Source: Ornithodoros turicata (taxonomy: Eukaryota; Arthropoda; Arachnida; Ixodida; Argasidae). From it: a DNA stretch of 64,000 nucleotides. Within the stretch, counting starts at the first letter, position 1, and every line of letters starts with the position of its first letter. This document shows, in pieces, positions 55,682 to 64,000 of the stretch. The stretch spans positions 97,712,668 to 97,776,667 of the forward strand of contig NC_088203.1 in assembly GCF_037126465.1 (NCBI RefSeq), given 5' to 3'. The notes below the pieces were generated by a model. That model made no database searches, was not told where the DNA came from, and saw only the letters and a list, made by a program, of their open reading frames with translations. A program made the translations under genes and the position numbers.

Positions 55682-56819
55682 TATACAGGGTGCCTTAGTT
55701 AAATCCCCGGGCTAAATAATTCGCGAACGGGTGCACCAATCGAAGAACTTTCTTTTTTACAAGTATCTGTCCGATACCACCTACAGGCTGCGCACCCTGT
55801 GAATGAGTGGGAGGCGCTCATTATTTAGATAAAAATTCATAGTAGATAGAGTTTCATAAGAAACATAACTTCTAAAGCAGGGTGCCGTCGGCATTAGAAT
55901 GGGTACTACCCCTTTTGGGACCTTCGGTGGACACCTTTTAGAGGAAAATCTGCCACCGAAGCGGGTCATTTGTTGCACTAATTAATTGGTTTCGGTTTAC
56001 ATATTTTTGTCGCGTCTGGTCGTGGTGAAACGCAATAGGACGCTCTTCCACTCTCTTATCCAACAATGAATTACGTGTTCTTGAACTCACTTCGCAACGG
56101 GGAGTGTTAAAGAAAAGGTAACAGCGTCAGACAGGCTACGCCAGTCCCCACCCGGCTTATCTGACTGATATGCGCCCTTTCTCTGTTATGATCGCACGGA
56201 CGAAACACCCCAAGCAGCACAATGTACTGACAGTCGAGTGCAATAGGGGTGGACGGGTAGGTGGAAGTCCTTGAACAGACTTTTGAAACTAAAGAACATT
56301 GATAAGACACATACTGGCCACCTCTATTGCACTCGACTTTCGGTACATTGTGCTGCTTGGGACAGTTAATCACAAAATACCTTGATATCACATGCTTTTC
56401 ATTTTTTTCTTTAGCACTCCCCATGCGAAGTAAGCTCAAGAACACGCAATTCATTGGTGGATAAGGTAGTGGAAGAGCGTCCTTTTGCGCTTGACCGCGA
56501 CCAGCCGCTACCAAAATTTGTAAGCCGAAACTAACAAATGACCCGTTTCGGTGGCAGATTTTTCTTGAAAGGGTGTCCACCGAAGGTCTGAAAAGGGGTA
56601 GTATCCATTTTAATATCGACGGCGCCCTGCTTTAGAAGTCATGTTTTTCACGAAACTCATTTGAATTGTTATTTAAATAACGAGCCCCTCGCACTCATTC
56701 ACACGGTGCGCGGCTTGTAGGTGGTATCGAAAAGGTACTTGTAAAAAAGAAAGTGCTTCGATTGGTGCAGCCATTCGCGAATTATTTAGCCCGAGGATTT
56801 AACTGAGACACCCGGTATA
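55682..56819. mobile_element. 1.13-kb element with about 420-bp TIRs and TATA flanks
   Basis: The left end CAGGGTGCCTTAGTTAAATC, continuing CCCGGGCTAAATAATTCGCG, is inverted at the right end (CGCGAATTATTTAGCCCGAG, then GATTTAACTGAGACACCCGG). Inverse similarity continues inward for about 420 bp (for example CCTTCGGTGGACACC and GACCCGCTTCGGTGGCAGAT-type blocks in both arms). Body 55686-56815 is flanked by TATA at 55682-55685 and 56816-56819. No transposase ORF. A 150-bp MITE sits in the centre. The superfamily is unresolved. Confidence 0.8.
56209..56361. mobile_element. MITE with CCCAAGCAGCAC termini, copy 2, nested
   Basis: Same arms and centre as 30916-31068, but the centre (AAAGAACATTGATAAGACAC) keeps the other orientation-specific differences of an independent insertion. 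It lies between the two long arms of the 1.13-kb element. Confidence 0.85.
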
Positions 56820-57450
56820 ACGTCATTCTCGTTCGCATTGGTGCTACGCGCTTCACTGTCTTGTGTCTTCTATGAATTCGTGGCATGGGTTCACAACCTC
56901 AGCAATAGCGAAGGCAATATGGCGGTGAGCACACTGCCCGGAATAATACCGGCCTTGCTGGAGTTCGATCTCGTTCACGTTGATTAGCGTCAGAAACGAG
57001 AGGAAGTTGGTAATGTGCGTGCCTTCCGGCAACTGAATTATTTCTGAACACACCGAACGATAGCGCCTGTTTAAGTGGCCCATAATAATCCCAAGAGTTC
57101 ATATCTATTAAATATTTGCGCAGATTAGAAGAAACGGCTGAGGAACATCGGATCAGTTCAAACTTCAGCACCTTTCACAATGCGATGGATGCGGAACTTT
57201 TAAGAAGGTTTCCTATCTCGGTGGAAAATCGGATTAAAATATTAGCATCCATGAGCACCCATTTCTAAAACACGAGAACTCGTACAGAAATCTCCGTGTG
57301 ACTATAACGTACTTGAAATTATGCAAGGCTGACGATTGCACTCTGTGCTGGCATATCAGGTCTGAAGGAACATTGCTAAATATTTCTACTCACCTTGCTA
57401 AAATGTTGGGGGGTCATGACGTTCTGTAGAACTTGTCCGACACTCGTTTG
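56820..57450. other. No supported gene
   Basis: Overlapping minus ORFs at 56853-57171 have no domain. Confidence 0.35.
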
Positions 57451-58614
57451 CTATGGTGTGATTTCAAGGTGAGTCAGCCAGGATGGTCCGGTCGACCTCT
57501 CAGATTTTTTTCTTTCCAATATATATTGAACCTTAGTGCTTAGGAAGAACATTGGCGGATGAAATATCTGAAAATATCTTATAGTTGTTTAGAAAACAAT
57601 AATCTTCAACACTGACCATTTCCAGCACTGGGCTTCCTCGCCAATTTCACACCTCCTATCTTCGTAACCATTAAGGCCATACAATTCATTTTTTTAATAC
57701 TTATTGCCTATGTGCTGCAGTTCTGTTTGCTCTATCTTTGAGGCTCTAGGTCCTGCAGGTGTCCACATAAGAGATCGCAAAGTCGCCTCACAAGTCGATC
57801 AAAAAATCGCACTTGTTCTGCGCTTAACTAGTTTTCTGCAAATACCAGAAGGTTAACATGGGTGACATCATTCTGTTCTTCTTTAAACGATCTTTCCATT
57901 CATATAAAATAGATTGTTGGAATATCACGGACGTACTACCTAACGCGCGCTCAGTGAGGGTTGGTAAGGCAAAAATGCGCAACTTCGGTTGCGCATTTTT
58001 CATATTCGTCCACTCGTGACGTGTTTCATATTTCTCACACATGTTGTAATCATAACAAGCTCACATAGCATAGTGAAAAAAATTACTTCACAAATGTCTG
58101 AAGTCCATTTTCGGGCTTTCCGCGCACACCTGCCGTGACTGGTTCGTGACGGGTGCAGCGAGGGCGGACAGCGGAGTTTCGTCCCTTCGTGGCTTCATAT
58201 TACATTTCAGATAGTCAAGTTCTGGTTTATAAGGTTTATTACGAAACAAAGTTCAAATATCAATCTGTAAAGACAGGAGTTACATCGCTCGGCATGAACG
58301 TTGGCCACACGCGCAAAACACAAATTGAAGGCACGTACGGTCCTTAATCGATGGCAATCAGAAAAGGGGACAAAGTCTAACAGTGGAAGGCTACTTTCCT
58401 CCATGCACCGTTCGAAGTTTTTGCCTTGTATACTTCACGAACATCATTACATTGTCATCCTGCTTTCCCCGCACATGTAAGGACTGTACTCGAGGAACCC
58501 GCTGGAAGTGTTCCTATTCTCGTTTTTTGGTTGTACGATAGTTTGCGAGTGCGTGCGCCGGCAGATGAAGCATCTGAATATTGGGCAGCGTCGCATTTCT
58601 AATTATCTTATTTG

Positions 58615-58780
58615 CGGTAGGAACAACTTATTTATTTACACACGGTAAACAAGACTTTCGTGCACGAGACTGCACTTCTTCAGGTTACCTGTGTCAGTAC
58701 AGTGTCAGTACCTGTGTTAGTGCAGTCTCGTGCACGAAATTCTTGTTTACCATGTGTAAATAAATAAGTTGTTCCTACCG
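58615..58780. mobile_element. 166-bp hairpin nested in the 2.66-kb element
   Basis: CGGTAGGAACAACTTATTTA, then TTTACACACGGTAAACAAGA and TTTCGTGCACGAGACTGCAC, is matched by its inverse ending TAAATAAGTTGTTCCTACCG. Arms are about 62 bp with few differences. Confidence 0.85.
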
Positions 58781-59062
58781 TTTAATATCACTCTTTGATC
58801 TTCGCACCACCGGCAACTTGACATCGCCTATTTTTTCTGCCTTCGTATCTATCTTGTTTACCGTACATCTCAGGTTGTACACTATGGCATTGTGCTTAAC
58901 TACGCCACCGACACCATCGCATCCACTCTTCCCGCGTCCTGTTGCAGTAAACACCCACTTTCCTACTTGGTAGCTTTTGCTTCGTATAGTTTTTACCACT
59001 GTATAGTGCTTACCGCCGTAGTCCGCACAGAACACACAGTCTGCGCTATGACCTCTGCTCAT
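58775..59062 (-). other. Candidate transposon-protein remnant inside the 2.66-kb element
   Basis: A 95-codon frame with GHSADCVFCADYGGKHYTVV, then YQVGKWVFTATGRGKSGCDG and VGGVVKHNAIVYNLR. The G-K-x-x-C-D-G-V-G-G-x-V-K part resembles a motif I remember from unannotated invertebrate transposon-associated proteins. It is not a classical DDE or HTH motif and the assignment is unverified. It lies in the unique centre between the long TIRs, where an autonomous copy would carry its gene. The start ATG follows an in-frame stop closely. Confidence 0.4.
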
Positions 59063-60122
59063 TGTACGCCCTTACAAAGGAGCACTCAGGTGTTTGTGTT
59101 CTCACACACAGCAGGAATATAATGTGTTCTGCCTTGAACGAAGTGGCATGAAGACAACAGGACCCGACGCAAAGAGGCACTTTCTCCACTTCTGTCGATC
59201 GCCTCTCCAATAACTAGAGTCACTCTACCAATAACAAAACTCGGAGAGCGGATTATGTTTCACTACTTTATGATACATAATCTCCACCACTCTGCGCTGC
59301 TTCTTAGTTCGCGCCTTGTGTATCACCTTCGTCAAATTACGGCGCCATAATACGCTACCGCAACTTCGACACCGCACTATTCATGTAGCTGTGATATGGT
59401 TACTTTTGAGTGTCGACAACGGAACCTCGGCCATTTCTGAAGTGATTTTTTTTTTTCACTACGCTATGCGAGCTTGTCATGAACAATGTGTGTGGGCAAG
59501 CTTACGCTTGTTCCATCCTACAGTTGGCAATACGATGAACAATGTGTGTGAGGAATATGAAACACGTCACAAGTGGGCGAATATGGAAAAATACGTTACC
59601 GAATTTCCGCGTTATTGCCTTACCACCCCTCACTAAACGCGCGTCAGGAAGTATGTCCGAAAATTTCCGACAATCTCTTTTATATGAATGGAAAGAGTGT
59701 TTAAAGAAGAACAGAATGATGTCACCCATGTTAACCTTCTGGTATTTGCAGAAAAGGAGTTACGCGCGGAAATTGTGCGATTTTTTGCAAATGAGGCCAC
59801 TTTGCGATTTTTTTATTCGGACACCTGCAAAACTTAGAACTTCAAAGATAGAGCAAACAGTGCAGCAGCACATAGGAAATAAACGTGGAAAAAATTAACT
59901 GCATGGCCTTAATGGTTACGAAGATATGAGGCCTGAAGATTCCGAGGAAGAGGAGTGCTTGAAATGGTCAGTCTTGAAGATTATTTTTTTTAAACAACCA
60001 TTAGACATTTTCAGCTATTTCTTCCGTCAGTGTACTTCTTAAGCTTCAATATATATTGGAACGAAAAAAATCTGAGCGGTCAACCGGACCACCCAGCCCG
60101 ACTCTGCTTGAAATCACCCTAT

Positions 60123-61559
60123 GATCGTTCTTCTTCTTCTTCATCTAACTGGATGGTGTCTGGAGCTATGTTGTCTCCCTGGCTATGATCGTCTGTTGTC
60201 TTAGCGCTGCATCAAGTGTACGAGTATAGCAAGCACGAGCACGCTAGATGGTCACTACTTCCATCTGCAACGCTTGGCAGTGATCATGAATTCTTTTAAA
60301 GAGCATTATTCAGGATGTTTTTAGTCCATTACAGATCGTTTTTAAAACAAGCTGCGAGAGAAGCGCTGATGCCACTTTTGCGGGTGGGTTACGCGACCGC
60401 TGGGAAAGAGCATATAACATCTAAACGACTAATTACCTAAAATGCATGAACTAATTATAAAAATTACATGTTTTCGCCAAATAGGGAGGCAGTAAAAATT
60501 GGAAGCGACCACTATTATGCACTTTTCGAGCGCAAAAAGAGGGAAAAGAGATTCCCGTCTGACGGCCACGCGTTTCATAGTGATCGAGTTGATACGCTGA
60601 TCTGTTTGCCAGATATACCGCTTTCCGACCCAGATTTCGGACCCTGTGAAGTCGGCCCAGGACCACCACCGATGCGATGCGATGCGAAGCGATATCGATC
60701 CTGCACTCGAGAAGTGCGTGGTTCTGGCTTCCTCTCATTTGCATCGTGGACTCCATCTCATCGTCATCATTTATTGTTGTTGTTATTGTCATTTGCATAC
60801 CAAATTTCAGCGATTTACATCTCAAAGTATACGTGGTCGTTCCAGGACTTCTGAGAAAGAGGGTGGATTCAAATAATGGCCGCCTCCAATTTTATTGTCT
60901 CGCATTTTCGTGAAAACATCGAATTAAAAAGGTGATTAATAAATTTTAGGCAAAAGTTGGCCAGTTCTTACATGTTCTTGGTCAGAATAAGCTAGAATAG
61001 ACATGCGGATACATCTTACATGCTCTTTCCTACAGCACATCCCCCCGCAAAAACAGAATCAGTGCTACGCTCACAGCTTTAACAAATAAGGAGAAAAAAA
61101 ACCCTGTACACAATACCTAGAGATAACAGTAATTAGGTCACGAAAAGATAAGAAGAGCACGGTCTATACATGCTAATTCAAGCACTTCCTGTTTTGGAGT
61201 AGCCGGCTCCTGTGTTTTGTAGCCAGCCACCATCTCCATATTTTTCTTCTCCTCTGGAAAAGCTCGAGCTTCATCGTGATGTATGCTCCAGGAAGTGATA
61301 CATGAGACGGAATACTACAAAAGCCATGAGCATTTTTCGCGTACGCCTAAGTAGTTTACGTGTGTCCACGCTCGGGCTATTTATAAAATGTCCATCATCC
61401 AGCTAGCCTGTACTTATGCCGTTTTCCCACACATGAAACACCTTTAATTAGCTCGACTTCGCAGGTATGTGCCTGTTCTTAAGCCACTATGCGTGATCGG
61501 CAATAAATGATGGTGAAACCGTAGCTCCTCGACATTATTGATAAGCACAAATCACATAT
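60123..61559. other. No supported gene; repeat scraps
   Basis: CCTGTGAAGTCGGCCCAGGA (60645-60664) is a short scrap of the first SINE family, followed by GATGC repeats. A CATCATTTATTGTTGTTGTT stretch near 60763 resembles the I-like LINE tail. Otherwise nothing is recognised. Confidence 0.4.
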
Positions 61560-62080
61560 GGTGCTTTGTCCCCTAATACCTTCACTGTCGAATAAGGAAC
61601 GTGTGTGTCAAAGGCGGTAACTTACCGTACTGCCGTGGAAAAATCCCAAACAAGCGGCATGTGGACATGGCGAGATGTAGTCCGGATATACAAGAATACG
61701 TTCTCTGCGGGATGTGTTGCGGATCTTGTGAAGGAGGGATTGCCGAGTAAGGAAGCGTCTATGGAGAAGTGGTTCAATGCCGAGATCCGCTTTAAGTTTG
61801 GTTACGCTTGAAAGTCGGGAACAGTTAGATGTAATGAATCGTGTGGCGCTGTTCTGGACAGATGTAATTGCTTTAATAAATGGCTTGGTGGGGATCCCAC
61901 AATGCGGAGTTGTATTCGAGGTTAGGCCTCACAAATGTTAGATAAGATAGACGTTTAATGTGAAGGGGAGCCGCCGAATGTAGCCGAAACTCCTGTTTGC
62001 ATCCAACACAAGTTTTTCGATGTGGTACGACCAACGCGTGTCTATTTGAAAATGAAGTCCTGGGTACTTATATGGTCGAA
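61560..62080 (-). pseudogene. CR1-like LINE, C-terminal region
   Basis: On the minus strand from about 62075: YPGLHFQIDTRWSYHIEKLV, LDANRSFGYIRRLPF, ITSVQNSATRFITSNCSRLS and SVTKLKADLGIEPLLHRRFL, then TRQSLLHKIRNTS. This is the post-RT region (YLG..F...L.W..HI..., VQNRA.RFI, L.L.PL..RR). Two stops and a frameshift occur near its middle. No RT core upstream; it abuts the I-like LINE at 62090, which runs the other way. Confidence 0.75.
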
Positions 62081-62089
62081 ACGCATGGC

Positions 62090-63948
62090 ATTATTTTTTT
62101 AATGGCAGGACTAAAATCGATAGTTCCTCGCAAGGTAGCATTCTCCGTGTATGCCGACAACGTTGCCCTTTGGACAGTAGGCAAGTCACGACCAGCCATT
62201 CAGCGCCGTTTGCAACAAGGCTTCAACAATGTTCATCTCTACCTTACGAGACTTGGAATGGACCTTTCGCCCGAAAAGTGCGTCGAGCTCCCTTTCACTC
62301 ACAAGGCTATGAGTAATTTCCCTCTTTGGGTGGGTGCAAAGAAGGTCGAGCCTGTGCGTTCCCATCGCTTCCTTTATGTGGTTTTGGACTCGAATCTGCG
62401 CTGGGCTCGCCACATTAAGCACCTTAAAACCAAAGTACAGCGATGACTTCCTGCAATTCAACATCTTTCTGGCTTAGGCTGGGGCTATGATCAACGCTCC
62501 CTTCTAGGTGTTCAGCTTTGGTTTTGTTTGGCTTTGGTGAGGGCGACTGTGCTTTGCAGCCTTCCAATCTTGCACAGGGTTTCTACAAGATCGTTAAATA
62601 CCCTTCGGACCCTGTTCGCCCGAAGCCTTCGCCGCTGCCTTGGAGTTTCAAAAATGGCTGAAACACGGCAAGTCCTAGCTGAAGCTGGTCAACTCCCGGT
62701 GGAGGTCCTCCTGGAGCGGGAAACGGCTCAACACTTCCTACGTTTGCGTGCGCACGTTCCCCGTCACCCACTCCTCAGGAAAATTCGGTACCGTCCTGAA
62801 AGTGATTTCCATCGCGTAGCGCAGAGGACACGCCAGGCTCTCACTGGCTTCACACCTAAGGCCGTCACACCGCCGAACGCCCCCTGGTCTCTGCCTGTTG
62901 ATCTCTCTGCCTGACCAGAGATCAGGTCCCCCATCAAGTCCTTCGAGCCCATTTTTATGCTCTCGTAGACGCGAAGTTTTCTACTTCTGCCGCCGCATAC
63001 ACCGATGCCGCATCTCGAAATGGCAAGTCCGCGTCGGCATTCGTTATCCCATCTGAAGGCGTAGTTGAAGGACGTCGCCTTTGGCACCATACCTCATCCA
63101 TAGCTGCGGAACTCCACGCCATACTTTTGTTTCTGCAGCACATCGTTCACTTTACCCCACGGAATTGAGTGGTCTTCACTGACTCAACATCTGCGCTGCA
63201 AGCAATTGAAAATTCTGGCATACGAGGCTCCTCCGCACCATTGGTTGTGGATGTGTAAATGACTTACAAACTTGTCTACGAAGTAGGGCACAGGCTGGTT
63301 CTCCAATGGGTTCCGGCCCATTGCGGTGTTGCAGGCAATGAACAGGCCGACAGCGCCGCCGAAGCAGCTCTCTGGTCTCGGAGACGGACGCGTATTCCAC
63401 TGCTGAGAGGAGATCGTCGGTCCATACTTCGACGCCTCGTGACTCCTCTGGCTCCCCGCCAACAAACCGCTGACATTCTACCCCCCGCCATGCTGAGCAC
63501 AGTTGACCCAGCGCTCGCTTTCCGCATACCGGCACATATCTCTCGTCAAGATGCCGCATTACTTCATCGAACGCGCCTCGACGTGACCTTCGCAGCACAG
63601 TGGTGCTACCGCTTGAGACAAGTTGCCGCTCCCCACTGCAGCCACTGCGGTGCTGCTGAAGATCTCGAGCACATTCTTCTCCATTGCCCACACTACCAAC
63701 CTTCCCGAGCCGTACTCTCCGCATCCCTCAACCAGCTAGACTCCCGCCCCTCTCTCTCACAAAATCGCTTGGTCCCTGGCCACATCCAGCACACCAACGC
63801 TCTGCCGTCAAGGCTCTCTTCAACTTTCTGGACACCACAGGACTTCGATCCTTATTGTGAAGGGGCTCATTATCTCATTCCCCGCATCACCTCCAGCAAT
63901 GGGATAGAGTCTCGCCCCCGCGATGAACAACAACAACAAATAAGTTAA
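62090..63948 (+). pseudogene. I-like LINE: RT end, linker, RNase H, zinc-knuckle tail
   Basis: The best preserved LINE here. VPRKVAFSVYADNVALWTVG carries the RT palm, but its catalytic box is YADN (62150-62161) instead of YADD. FRCG-type sequence, LSPEKCVELPFTHK and LDSNLRWARHIKHLKTKVQR follow. One in-frame TGA at 62444 separates the linker (CLGVSKMAETRQVLAEAGQL, PVEVLLERETAQHFLRLRAH). A frameshift near 62908 leads to RNase H (AAAYTDAASRNGKSASAFVI, IAAELHAILLFLQHI, VVFTDSTSALQAIENSGIRG), two more stops, then LQWVPAHCGVAGNEQADSAA. The tail has CSHCGAAEDLEHILLHCPHY. Stop near 63946. The endonuclease and the RT N-terminus are missing. Confidence 0.88.
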
Positions 63949-64000
63949 TGATAATGAATGGGGAAATTCGCCACTTAAGGTGCGGCCCACTACCCCAAGG

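Larger units (their letters stand above)
57451..60122. mobile_element. 2.66-kb element with about 650-bp TIRs
   Basis: The left end GGTGTGATTTCAAG (57455), with GATGGTCCGG and CTCAGATTTTTTTC close behind, is inverted at the right end (GAAAAAAATCTGAG, CCGGACCACC and CTTGAAATCACC to 60118). The inverse match extends inward to about 58105 on the left and 59425 on the right. The right arm is longer because of a local duplication of TGAACAATGTGTGTG. CTAT occurs on both sides (57451-57454 and 60119-60122). Mirror ORFs at 57824-58042 (-) and 59542-59898 (+) share KNRMMSPMLTFWYLQK and are products of the repeat. Confidence 0.8.

Noticed and set aside
1..64000. CRISPR-like arrays or a prokaryotic defence system
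   Set aside because: No regularly spaced repeats with unique spacers, no bacterial gene order, and clear eukaryotic introns, SINEs and LINEs.

Overview
The window looks like a stretch of a repeat-dense arthropod nuclear genome, most likely a tick. That placement is an inference from an arthropod-type neuropeptide receptor and from the mix of LINEs (I-like and CR1-like), tRNA-derived SINEs and foldback MITEs; no sequence search was possible. There are no bacterial operons, CRISPR arrays or phage genes. Only one host gene is well supported: the 3' part of a rhodopsin-family GPCR of the GnRH/AKH/ACP/corazonin receptor group. It has two exons (7751-7955 and 10420-11054, + strand) joined by a phase-1 intron of 2464 bp. 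The exons for TM1-TM4 are not in the 7.75 kb upstream, so the gene starts outside the window.

Nearly everything else that can be assigned is mobile DNA. From 1 to 7.7 kb there are two tRNA-type SINEs, a TIR element, a small palindromic element and a CR1-like LINE tail. The receptor intron holds a tight array of foldback MITEs. From 11 to 20 kb there are decayed LINE, Penelope-like and endonuclease fragments. From 19.9 to 24.4 kb three DNA transposons follow one another: a TTAA-flanked element with a nested TA-flanked MITE, a defective PIF/Harbinger with remnants of both its transposase and its MADF protein between TAA duplications, and a hAT-like element with an 8-bp duplication. From 25 to 34.5 kb there are a CR1-like LINE with the RT deleted, SINEs and small hairpin elements.

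From 37 to 38.5 kb there is a strange C-poor degenerate repeat. At 41.45-42.21 kb lies a palindrome with two 319-bp arms that I read as differing at one base, flanked by 14-bp direct repeats. From 42.8 to 53.4 kb there are several I-like and CR1-like LINE pieces in both orientations, more foldback MITEs and a second hAT-like element. From 55.7 to 60.1 kb there are two large long-TIR elements, each carrying a small hairpin element inside it. The window ends with a CR1-like tail running leftwards and a comparatively well-preserved I-like LINE (RT end, RNase H, zinc-knuckle tail) running rightwards.

The genes do not form a pathway. The biology is one receptor gene embedded in layered transposon insertions. 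The strongest candidates for something undescribed are the near-perfect palindrome family, the two long-TIR elements, and a set of MITEs that share termini but have unrelated interiors. Coordinates of decayed repeats are approximate. All homology statements rest on motif recognition.
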